Shown: piece by piece, positions 11,186 through 21,287 of the stretch | Position numbering within the stretch: position 1 is the stretch's first letter | Layout of the letters: each line of letters starts with the position of its first letter | Assembly (NCBI GenBank): GCA_017506865.1 | Contig: JAFCMP010000525.1 | Span: forward strand, 496,001-560,000 | Length of the DNA: 64,000 bases | Source of the DNA: Tribonema minus | Taxonomy: Eukaryota > Sar > Xanthophyceae > Tribonematales > Tribonemataceae | Direction of reading: 5' to 3' | Notes under the pieces: model-generated | What the model saw: the letters and a program-made list of their open reading frames with translations, nothing else | The model's database searches: none | Told to the model about the DNA's origin: nothing | Position numbers and translations under genes: made by a program

Positions 11186-11208
11186 GAAAGGCCCATGGGG
11201 CTAGGCGG

Positions 11209-11229
11209 AGGGTTAGGGTTAGGGTTAGA
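11209..11229. repeat. Interstitial TTAGGG-type motif
   Basis: Three tandem copies of the GGGTTA hexamer about 25 bp after the stop of the nuclease-like gene. Too short to be a chromosome end. Confidence 0.8.
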
Positions 11230-13140
11230 GAGGATTGGCATTAAGTCGGACGTGCATCAAAGTGAATTTTTGGCGACAAGGCTAGTGAATCTTTGGCGAC
11301 AAGGCTAGATCATGTGCATTCAAAGGCTGCCACGGCAGATTTGTGTGGGCCATGTCATTGACTGGCTCTAGTGTTCTGGTGTGTGTATGGGCGTAGGTGG
11401 GGCGTCAGTCAACGATTTTGTTGTATGGGATGGCCACACTGCACAGCTGCGGATACCTCTGACTTGCACGTGGCAAAGCACGTAGGACAGCAGGTCCGTG
11501 CTTGACAATTACATACTCCACACACCATTCAATTCCTTCCCAAATGTCGTGTCTGTTTGATTGTTGCTGCTTGTTTTGTTTCCAGCCCCATTGGAGTTGA
11601 GTGTAGCCCCCGTCACTAGACGTGCATATGGTCATATGCTGCAGTTGCACCCTGCAAGCCATCTGGGTCATCGCTGCTGCTCTACTTGTCTTCGTGCATG
11701 CTTTGCCCTGCTACAGATTGCGGCTGCAAAACTTCATGTCATATTTCTACGCAGGCAAAGTGAGGACATATTACTTACGATAGACAACTTCTTCTTGAGC
11801 ACGCTGCTGCAAGCATGCATACGACGTTGTGCAGCAGCATACGGCCTCACATCAGCACCATGTGAGCCAGGCGTTGACCCTGTTGCTTGGTCACAGCTTC
11901 AGCTCCAGCATGCAGTACCTACCAGTGCACGTATGCTCCTCAGCTGCCACTCAAGATCGCAATTAAGGGGCTGCTACTGTACTCGACGTCCGTGCGCGCC
12001 CCACGCGGCTAATACTCCAGAATGTGCTGCAACCTCCGCGCAGTGTCCACAGTGCTGCATTTGACTTCAGCATAGGTCAATGACTTAATGGGCCAAGGGC
12101 AACCGCTGGGACCACCAACACAGACGCTGATGCGGAGATTGGCGTGAGGAAAACTTGCCAGCGCAGTGATAACGAGCACGACAACCAAACATCCACGTCG
12201 TGCGTTCAGCCTAGATCATGAATGTGCCTGTTACAGTACCTGCCATGGCCCGTCGAGGCTCGTCCGTCTGTAAATATATATCATGTATATAACACCGCTT
12301 CATGCGCTGGCTAAGTGCGCGGCGGACGCGGTGGGCGCAGTGCTCACACAGCCCGACGCGGAAGCTGGTTCCGATCAGATTGCGCACTACGGCTCTACGC
12401 ACGTCCTTTCTTTTCTACAGCAAGGCGGTCCCCTGCTGAGGCTACTTGCGGCGCTACTGTGAGGGACTCCTCAGGCTGGACCCACAGCTCGAAGCCATAA
12501 TGGTTGTCAAGGCACTCCATTGCACACAGACTGGGGGGGGGGGTCTAAGGTAATAACAGGGGGAGGAAGCCGTGAGGGAGAAATGTGACAAAGGCACGTG
12601 CCACAGTGAGGCCTTTCGTAAACAACGCTCAAGCAGGCCAAAGGCGCAAAGAGCATAATACGGCAGCAGGCGGACCTCGGGGACACCATTCGGGCAGTCC
12701 GCGTCTGCGGGCACGTCCTTGTATGCTTTCAGATTCTACGAGTTCAACTCAGCACGTCTCAGAAACTGGGGACGTAAGGACTTGGCAAGGTCTCCGCGTG
12801 CTGCAGGACGAGGTCTCAGCATGCTGGAACAACGTTTCAACAGGACACATGGCGTCTCCCGCTGCAAGCTGCAAAGTGGGCACAGTGTCACGTGACAGAT
12901 CGCAAATGTTGTGAGTCGGCCCTAGGGTTAGAGGGGGCTATTTAGCCATATTCTGCCACACAGGCCTGCCGGCTTTATGCCATATTCTGCCACAGCAGGC
13001 TATCATGCTAATCAATCGACACCTGTAAAACCATGCTATAAGCCTTACTGCAGCGCCTTGCTCTGCCTGTACTTGCCAACCATGGTGGCCTACTTGGGCT
13101 AGTGTGGGAGTCAGGGGACACACCTTTTCTCACGGCATCA
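11230..13140. other. No recognised gene
   Basis: The longest open stretch (11561-12064, plus) has Cys/His/Leu-rich low-information composition, no domain and no splice context, so I do not call it. Short G/C runs occur at 12532. Nothing else supportable. Confidence 0.35.
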
Positions 13141-13502
13141 CGGGTCATTGCTGGGTCGAGGTAGGAGCGGTCGGGTAGTTGACAGCGACTTGAGGAGCCA
13201 CACACACATGGCACACACGCAACAGGAGACTGGCGCACCCCAGTCCCCACATTAGCAACCAAGACAGCTGTCCTAGGACTACCGAGATGCGTTGTATCAA
13301 CAACACCTGGGCGCACACACTGACGCCCAGCACCAGGCAGCAGCTGAACAACTTGAAGAATAAATGACTCGCGACCTGCACCATGCACCATGAAAAAATG
13401 CTGTACATAGAACCCAGTTGTGCGCCAGCTGTTGCTATAGATGCATACTGGCCTCAATGGCCCGCCAATGTGCGTTATGTGCACTGTTGTGAGAGTTGCG
13501 TC

Positions 13503-14966
13503 TCACATGATTTTTTTCAGCATCGCAATTTCGCTGAGCTCAATGTCACCTATGCCGACGCCGGTTTGCTGCGAATGAGCAGCAGCTCCAATATTCCGTC
13601 TACGGAATTTTTCCCTACCCAGTGACGTGCTGCTGACACCCACGAGAACCTGTAGCTGCTTTGTGTAGCAGTAATAGTAATAGTAGCAGCAGTAGTAATA
13701 GTAGTAGTAGTAGTCGTAGTAGCAGGGTGGCGGGCAGGGCGAGAAGGTGGTGCCATGGCTGCGGGCTCTGCAAGCAACAGTGAACGCGGCATCAGCAACA
13801 GGAAGAGTGAATGAGTGCCTGCCCCAACACACTGCAAGCATGAGTGACGACGGTGCCAACAGCAGCACAACCACATGCCGTACAAGAGGTGAGCGGGGCG
13901 GTGACATTGTTCCGTTTTAAACTCGGACGGCATGGCTTTGCAAGTGCCAGGATTCAGCCATTCTTTCTCAAATGTGCATCGACAAAAAGGGCAAGCCTCA
14001 GGCTGATCATAGCACCTCTACAAGAGTGCGCCAAAGCACATGATGGTCACGGTGAATCCTGAGTCATCAAAAGTTTGAGCTTCAACGCAGCTTCAAAGCC
14101 CTTCAGATTTCATGAAAAGTACAATTGCGCATGCTGTACAAATCTTCAAAAATGTGTCGGTCTCTCTCATGAGGCTGTGGATGGCAGAAGTTATCGAGTC
14201 AACCCCCAAACCAGTGCGCACTGCTACCAGAGGCTGACCCGTGCATTAAACCGCATGAATATGCTCAACAGGCCAAAATGCATACCTGAGCCAAAGCACC
14301 GCTCTATCTGCTGTATTAAATGCAGAAGGCGCGTGATCAGCGCGTCTGGCATATCCCTCAGGGATGCCGATCTGCGATGCAGTGCTTTGACAGTTTGCCA
14401 TGTGCTGACGCCGTGATATGCAAGATAAGTGTTGAAGAAGCGGTAGAGGTCCGGCTCCGTGCAGCATGCATAGAAAAGAATTCTAGTCGTGCGCTCCAAA
14501 CGGGGATTCTTTGCAAGCAGCCACTTCTGCGAGGCTGCGAGGTGGCGCAAAAGATTAGTGCAACGAGAGGACGCATTCAGTATTGATATTATCAAGAGGA
14601 CTTGTAGTCATATCACTAGCAAATGCGTGCAACCGCTAACCACAGTGCCTGATGCAACCCGCTTCGCGTGGCATTTTATGTGTTGTGCCAGCGCACAGGA
14701 TGCAATGCACTCACCGCTCATAAGAACGCTATCCTCAGTTTCCGTGACCGGCACACAGGGCCTGCAAGCTATCATGAGCTGCTCCCGCCACTCGATCTCA
14801 TCCTTCATGGTCTCTGCTTTCTCTGAGGCTAGTGCCTTCGCAGCATCGTCGCCCTCTGGTAGCAGCAGCGGACATAGAAAACTACCTGCTCGAAATATAA
14901 TTCGCGCAGGTTCCATTTGTACGTCACCTGCCGGGCAAACTTTGGGTCATCAGCACACTTACTCAT
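13503..14966 (-). pseudogene. Repeated-family gene, copy C (degenerate)
   Basis: Starts MSKCADDPKFARQVTYKW at 14966, then changes frame within exon 1 near 14905 relative to the other copies. The middle exon (14595-14224) is intact in sequence: LAASQKWLLAKNPRL and ALHRRSASLRDMPDALIT. The acceptor of the 47-bp intron reads ACGG where copies A and B have ACAG, so the AG is lost and splicing to exon 3 should fail. The microsatellite module (13933-13503) follows. Probably inactive. Confidence 0.6.
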
Positions 14967-15359
14967 GCTTCTTGCTTTGATTTTTGATGCCGACTTGACA
15001 ACTTGAAGTATATATACTTTATTCTGTCCCCGAAGCCAGCTCGCGGTTGTCCCCAAGGACTCTCCCCTTCATTCCTCCCAAGGGTCAAATAGGGGGGAGG
15101 GGAGGGGCCCAGGGGACAAAGCTCGCGGACACACACACATGCATGCTGCAAAGTGGGCACACACGTGAAAACCCGCAAGAACACGCACAGCAGCAGGCAG
15201 CAGCTGAGCACTTGGCAAGAATAAATGACTCGCGAGCTGCACCATGCACCATGAGAAATGCTGTACATGGAACCCAGATGTCTGCCAATTGCTATAGATG
15301 TATACTGGCCTTACAAGCCCGCCAATGTGCGTCATGTGCACAGTTGTAGCAGCTGCTCC

Positions 15360-15777
15360 TCACATGTTCTTTTTAAGTGTCGCAGTTGTGCTGAGCTCAA
15401 TGTCACCTATACCGATGCCGGTTTGCTCCGGATGAGCTGCAGCTCCAATATTAAGACCAGAAAATTTCCTGCCTATCCAGTGAAGTACTGCTGGCACCCA
15501 CGAGAAGTTGTAGCTGCTTTGCGTAGCAGTAATAGTAATAGTAGCAGCAGTAGTAATAGTAGCAGTAGTGGTCGTAGTAGCAGGGTGGCGGGCAGGGTGA
15601 GAAGGTGGCGCCATGGCTGCGGGCTCTGCAAGCAAAAGTGAACGCACCATCAGCAACAGGAAGAGTGAATGAGTGCTTGCCCCCTCGCAATGAACCGCAA
15701 GCATGAGTGACAATGGTACCAACAGCAGCACAACCACCATCCGACCAACATTTGAGCAGGGCGGTGTCACTGTTCAA
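15360..15777 (-). other. Downstream module of copy B
   Basis: Counterpart of the module at 1440-1933. The 15777-15451 frame reads GKHSFTLPVADGAF, a Pro/Cys patch and a Tyr run; the overlapping 15770-15360 frame gives the Thr run version. Relative to the plus-strand copy, substitutions spare the non-repeat residues of the first frame. No domain recognised. Confidence 0.4.
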
Positions 15778-16037
15778 TCTGATACCTGGACGGCGTGGCT
15801 TTGCGAGCGCTAAGGTTCACCATTATTTGTGCAATGTGCAACGACAGAAAGGCGAGCCTGATTATAGCACCTTCACAAGAGTGAGCAGAACTTGATTTAG
15901 TCATCCACGTTGCAATGCAGCTTCAAAGGCCTTTCAGTCACATCAAAAGCACAAGTGTGGGGCGTGCCGTGCTAGTCTCCAAGAATGTGTCGGGCTCTCT
16001 CGTGGCCCCGGGGCTGTTGATGACGGAGGTAATTGAG

Positions 16038-16824
16038 TCAACGCCCAAACCAATGCACGGCTACCAGATGCTGACCTGTGCATAAAACCGCATGGATACA
16101 CTCAACAGGCAAAACTGCTAACCTGAGCCAAAGCGCCGCTCTACCTTCTGTATTAAATGCAGGAGGTGCGTGATCAGCGCGTCTGGCATATCCCTCAGGG
16201 TTGCCGATCTGCGATGCAGTGCTTTGGCACTTTGCCATGTGGTGACGCCGCGATATGCAAGGTAAGAGTTGAAGAAACGCCAGAGGTCCGGCTCCGTGAC
16301 GCAGGCACGAAAAAGCCTTCTAGTCTTGATGCTCAAACGCGGCACTCTATCAAGCAGCCACTCCTGCGAGGCTGCGAGGTCGCAAAAAAGATGGTGTAAC
16401 GAGAGGAAGAATTCAGTATAGAAAATCTTATCAAGAGGACTTCTAGTCATATCACTAGCAAATGTGTGCAACCGCTAAACCCTGACAGCGCCTGATGCAA
16501 CAGCCCGCTTCGCGCGTGGCATTTGAACGTGTTGTGCCGGTGCAGACTGGGTGCAATGCACTCACCGCTCGTAAGGACGCTGACCTCACGTTCCGTGACC
16601 GGCACACAGGGCCTGCAAGCTACCATGAGCTGCTCCCGCCACTCGATCCCATCCCTCATGGTCTCTGCTCTCTCTGAGGCCAGTGCCTTCGCAACATCGT
16701 CGCCCTCTGGTAGCAGCAACGGACGTAGAATATCATCCTGCTTGAAAAATAAGCCGCGCAGGTTCCATTTGTACGCCACGTGCCTGGCAAACACTGGGTC
16801 ATCAGCGAGAGCACACCCACTCAT
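16038..16824 (-). CDS. Repeated-family gene, copy B (best preserved)
   Basis: Exon 1 16824-16566 (starts MSGCALADDPVFARHVAY; includes LRPLLLPEGDDVAKALASE), a 123-bp GT-AG intron, exon 2 16442-16123 (LAASQEWLLDRVPRL, EPDLWRFFNSYLAY, ALHRRSATLRDMPDALIT), a 47-bp intron with GTTAGC donor and ACAG acceptor, exon 3 16075-16038. The exon 2/3 junction is in phase and its intron length equals copy A's, which supports real splicing. The exon 1/2 junction is one base out of phase as drawn. The protein would be about 200 residues, helical, with the two helical blocks around the EPDLW motif loosely like a leucine/charged repeat. No family recognised; an upstream in-frame extension to 16872 is possible. 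Confidence 0.55.
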
Positions 16825-16885
16825 GCTTCTCTTTGGGCCAGGGGTTCTCACGTTATGTACCTTTGACAACACAACTTGAAGTATT

Positions 16886-17899
16886 ACTTTATTCTGCCGA
16901 ATCAGCTCCGGCTCAACACGTCCATGCGTCTAAGCAGAACAAGCGGAGGGCTGACACCCATCATTCGCTTCCTCGATGCTCTCATTCTGCGCACTCCTTT
17001 TCCTGTCAGCTGCAAGAGGAGTGGTGTGGGGCAAGTTCCAGTTTGCTGCTACATCCAACCACGCGATGGCCACAGCCAGGACAGCTGCCAGCTCATAGAC
17101 ACAGGACAGGACAGCTGCGAGCTCATAGACAACAAGACGGCACCATAAGCTTTGCGAACCTAGCAGGCAGTGCAGGATGCGATCCATTGGTGGCACTCTG
17201 TACAGCTGGCCGAAGCTCCCCGAACAACGCAAGGGGAAGAAGCGGCATTCAATCAAATAGGAGCACATGTTAGCAGCATCGCTCGGCCAAGCCCAAAAAG
17301 CTCGCAGGAGAGGGTTCGGAAAGGTTGACTATAGAGCTGGCGGAGGCAGCCAGGCGTACTACGAGGCAGAAAGTCCCCCCTCCCCTGCACCCCCACGCAT
17401 GCGCTTCTTCGAGCACAACAAGCCTTGAAGCCTTGCGAGTTGCCACGCTACACACTTCTTGAGCAGCTAGCACATTACACCATGCACAGGAGCCGCCAAG
17501 AGTTACTGCACCGTGCTTGCGGTGTGCGCCTTGGGTACAGGCAGTCCAAAACGGGTGAACAACAGCTGGTTTATTGGGGCAGCCGTCTGCTAGCCGGTGT
17601 GGCCAAGCCGACCTGGCCCCCTTTGCCAGAAAAGCCGATGAGGCATTGGCTGACACCTCTAGACATGGCCGGCCGCAACAACCAGACATTGCAGTGTGCA
17701 CATGCTTCAAAAGAACACAAGCGGGCTTACAGAGCAAAAACATTGACATTGATGGCCAAAGCGGCGAGGCGGGCCAAGAGTACATGTAGTACCAACATGC
17801 CATCTGACAAAATTGGCAGCAGCTCTACAACTTCAACATAGGTTCAATACCTTGGCGCTCCCTTGTTGCCAGGATGGTGCAACGAGCGGGTAATGCAGC
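16886..17899. other. Unassigned segment with a direct repeat
   Basis: Two overlapping plus-strand frames (17425-17841 and 17574-17789) are open but unrecognised. A block near 17260-17310 (GGAGCACATGTTAGCAGC then CGCTCGGCC) recurs at about 19060-19105 (GGAGCACATGTTACCACC), giving direct repeats 1.8 kb apart around the minus-strand open segment at 17900-18706. That could reflect an insertion or duplication. Confidence 0.35.
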
Positions 17900-18706
17900 T
17901 CAACTGGGCGGACAGACGACCTTCGCTGAAGCCACATTATAGACATCAAACTTTTCATGGTAAGCAGCACCCCCGCCCGCGCCCTCCTTGTCATTGCTGC
18001 TGCCGCTGTTTTCTGACGGGCCAGTGCAGCAGCCATGACGAGCGGCTCCGCGCTTCCGGCGCCACTCAGCCTCCTCAGTCAGCCTTTGCGCCTCCTGCTC
18101 TGCCTCCGCTCCGCTGCGCCACAAGCTCTCCAGCTGTACTCCCTCCCCCCAGTTCTTCTCATCAGAGCCGGCGTGATTCACGACCGCGAACACCGAGTCG
18201 CCCACGTGGCTCGCGCGCAGGCTGCTGTTGGCGTGCAGGGCAGTGGCGGCGTCGCGCGATGCGCCTGCGACCACGTGCAGCGCGCGCGCAGTGGCGACGT
18301 CGAGGGGAGCGGCGCAGGGGATGCTGCCGTGCAGCCGCTCCTTTGTCGCAATGAACAGCATAACATCGCCTCCGCCGGGGTTGATTAGGGCGAGGCAGCC
18401 ATCGCTGTCAAAGCGGTGTGTGTAGCGAGGCAGCAGCTCCTTGTACAGGTCGTCATCGTCTTCGAGCCCCATAGAATTCCCCATCAGCAAGGCGTCATTG
18501 CCGGCCTGTGCAGTCATATAGAAACTATCCACCCCACCGACAGCAAAGCCCACGCCCGTGCCAAATAGAGGGTACACGTGCTCCGCTGCAGACTCTTCAA
18601 GGCATCGCTCTGGGCCTGCACGCAGCGTCTGTTCCAGGCGACCAGCACTTGCAGAGCTCGAACAGTACTGCTGCCAGAAGCTGCCCGGAACGAAGAAGAG
18701 CTGCAC
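17900..18706 (-). CDS. Uncharacterised open segment, probably an exon
   Basis: A 268-codon frame with normal protein composition: FGTGVGFAVGGVDSFYMTA, an acidic LEDDDDLYKELLPRY, DVMLFIATKERLHGS, and a charged helical stretch EAEQEAQRLTEEAEWRRKR near the end. No ATG opens it; it follows a TAG and a CTAGGTGCAG that could be a splice acceptor (exon from about 18701). The end is not defined; GC-rich Gly/Ala codons near 17960 suggest exon closure there. I do not recognise the domain. Bounded by direct repeats at 17.26 and 19.06 kb, so it could belong to a mobile element. Confidence 0.45.
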   Translation of the reverse strand: MQLFFVPGSFWQQYCSSSASAGRLEQTLRAGPERCLEESAAEHVYPLFGTGVGFAVGGVDSFYMTAQAGNDALLMGNSMGLEDDDDLYKELLPRYTHRFDSDGCLALINPGGGDVMLFIATKERLHGSIPCAAPLDVATARALHVVAGASRDAATALHANSSLRASHVGDSVFAVVNHAGSDEKNWGEGVQLESLWRSGAEAEQEAQRLTEEAEWRRKRGAARHGCCTGPSENSGSSNDKEGAGGGAAYHEKFDVYNVASAKVVCPPS

Positions 18707-20780
18707 CTAGCCGAGGTCAAGCTTTCCGAGCCGTCGTTGCGAGCAACTTTGGGCATGGCCGGGCTCATCAAAGGAAGGCCAGCAAAATGCTGGTGGTGGC
18801 GAAGCCCCAGAGCCCAGGTGGCAAGGATCGTGCGGCAGCTGTGATCTTGCGCCACTGCCTGGAATCAGATGCGCCTCTTCCCTGTGTGGCTCCCCTTAGC
18901 TTGGGCTTCGAACTTTTTTTCTCTGAAGTTGGAGGGGAGAGTCACCGCACGAAAGTCAAAAGCGCACAGGACGCAACCAGTGCTGGCACGTTGTTAGCTG
19001 GCCCCCGAAGCGACTTTTCTGTCAAGAAAGCATCTTTCGCCGGTGCATTAATTCAGGAGCACATGTTACCACCGCTCGGCCGAGCTAAACAGCTCGCAGG
19101 AACGGCTCGATGCTTATGCTTTGTAGAAAGCTTGGACGGTTGGTGCACCATTACGAGCTATGCTCATGCTGAAGTGGCAGGTATATGGCTGCACAGGACG
19201 GCAATGACGCCTTGCTGGTGGCACGCAGCGACGCCTGATACTTGAAGCCCACTGTGGCAAACTTTCAATGTTATTTATCCCGCATATTGAGTTGTTGGTT
19301 TGATGCGTGATTCTACATGGCTCAGTGCACGCAGTCCCTTGGCTTGTCTTCTTTTTCAAAAGAGGGTGTTCAGTAGTGAACTCGGGGTCAGCTATCTGCA
19401 TAGCCACATTGCTTCATGCTCCGCCCACCTATGTAGCGACGCAGGTGCTTCTCGTCGTTTCTTGTGATAGAGAGCCGAGCGTCTGGTGTATGTTTGACGA
19501 TTTTGATACAAAACAACCATCTACTCCGCAACGACTCAACCTGCGCAATCGGCATGTGTGCACTGTGGCATGTCGCCGGCGCGCAGTCATGCAGCACGCA
19601 GACAGCCATCACCGCAAACCTGCAGATTTGAATAGCAGGGCACCTGGGGCAACAAGCACCCGAGTCATTGTTTGTGGTGTGTATAGATGTAAATGTGGAG
19701 TCATCCGTGCAGGACAGCCCATCTCGTATCCTCAGTCGCCGCACTGCTGCATGCACACTTATTTGCTGCAGGCGCGCACAGCATTGCATGCTGTGCCGCA
19801 TACATGTGCAACTACTTTGGAAAAAAACGACCTGGGATTACCACAATATACATGTGATCGGCGCCAGACTCACACTACAGTCGATGTGGCACGAGCAGCG
19901 CGTGTTGCAGCGGTGCACGCGCGCAGCTCGAGCGAAGCCGCTGTGTAAGGTGGCCAGCTGTACAGAGAGGACCGCAGCGGCTGCAGCAGCAGCAGCCCTC
20001 ATAAACCGTCGGTGCCCTCGGTCCCGTGTGATAAACCAGAACTGATGCTGGGCAGAAGAAGGGCCTCTCGAGCGAGAGGTGGGCGTACGCGTGCTATTGA
20101 GTGAAGCCCCGTGGGGCACAGTTGAGCACTGCTGCTGGCAGGCAGCAATTGACGCCGTACCCTGCAAGAGGGCGCAGCGTGTCATTGGCAGCGCGTGCCA
20201 GCGCTGTCGCGCGTCCATCTGTGTTTTTGTGTGCTTTGGTTTGTAGAGCTGCTGCTGGGAGTCTCAGCTGCTGGGCCGTGCTGCAGCAGCAGCAGCGCTC
20301 AATCAGCGCGCCGTCACCGCGACGGGCGCCCGCCGCCGATCGAACCGGGAGCCTCTGCTGCCGTCGCTGCTGCTGCCGCTGCTGCTGCTGCTGCGCTCGA
20401 ACCGTACGTCTTCCAGGCTGAGCACGTCCGCTGCAGTCGTGCCGTTGCTGCTGGCAAGTGCGCTCGCGTCCTGCGGAACAACACAGATTCCAGGGCAGCG
20501 CAGCGCTCAGCAAACAACGCAGGCTCGCACGCCTCACAAAAAGCACATGTGGATGAACTGCAGCCGCGCAGTTGATTGGCCCACTGTGGCAAAACTGCTG
20601 CGAGAGAGTGCTTTGACAGCATGCACGCAAAGAGTTTAGTGCACACATAAAACCACCATGGCAAGCCACCACTAACTGTCCTATGGCATCCCAGGCGTAC
20701 TTGCAGCTACCCACGGACCAGATAGTAATGTTGCAAGCACACTTGTGTGCATTTGTGCGCTGTGCCTCTGGCGGTGGCTC
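18707..20780. other. No recognised gene
   Basis: Several overlapping open frames on both strands (for example 18508-19245 and 19307-19948, plus) have no domain or consistent splice context. Includes short GCA/GCT tracts at about 19983 and 20375. Confidence 0.35.
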
Positions 20781-20789
20781 CAAGCGCTG

Positions 20790-21080
20790 GCAGTGCGGCG
20801 CGGCACGAGCGAGTGCTGCCACGGTGTCGACGTGGTACAGTGCAGCTTAGCAGTCGCCATTCACGGCGCTAGCGCGCAAGCATCACGAGAAGCGCAGTTG
20901 GCCGCAGTCCTCAGTAATGCAGTTGGGTGCCATGGCAGCATCTACGCACTGCACACAGAGGAGCATCCGCGCTGCGCAACCTCGCGCGGCGGCTCCACGA
21001 GCGGGTAGTGCGACACGGCCAGTGCGAGCACTGCCGCGGTGACGACATGGACAGGGCAGCGCTCAGCGATCGCCACTTGT
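20790..21080 (-). repeat. Degenerate copies of the last ABCG exon
   Basis: Segments at about 20985-21075 and 20795-20850 resemble the end of ABCG exon 16. The nearer one reads HVVTAAVLALAVSHYPLVEP where the gene reads HVITVTALALAKPHYQLMEP. They lie just downstream of the gene in the same orientation, which suggests the GAG/GTGCGC at 21327 is a donor-like junction that was copied downstream. Confidence 0.7.
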
Positions 21081-21287
21081 GCAGAAGCGCGCAATCACCA
21101 CGGCAAGCACGCTTGGACCGGGCCGCAGTCAAGCGGACGCTCTGCCATGGCAGTGTACACGTTCATTGAAACGATTCAAAAGATCGTTCTTAGAGCTCCG
21201 GGTGACAAGGTGTGGATAGAGGTCTCAGGGCCTTCCACCAGTAACCGTGGTCGCCGCTGCTGCAGCAATTGGCCACGAGTCAAATAG

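Larger units (their letters stand above)
13145..16885 (-). repeat. Two tandem 1.9-kb units (B then C), inverted relative to 1-2090
   Basis: Read on the minus strand, unit B (16885 to about 15000) and unit C (about 15000 to 13145) each contain, in order: the MSGC/MSKC exon, the EPDLWRFFNTYLAY-type exon, the short exon 3, the microsatellite module, and a tail with AATAAA. They match the plus-strand unit at 403-2090 throughout their length. Together with the partial unit at 1-402, at least four copies lie within 17 kb, flanking the retroelement and nuclease-like gene as an inverted pair. Confidence 0.85.

Noticed and set aside
11561..12064. A plus-strand 167-codon gene
   Set aside because: Cys/Leu/His-rich without domain or splice context; probably chance.
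17425..17841. A plus-strand 138-codon gene
   Set aside because: Two overlapping frames compete, composition is not clearly coding, and no splice or domain support.
19307..19948. A plus-strand 213-codon gene
   Set aside because: No recognisable domain, unfavourable composition, and an equally long antisense frame.
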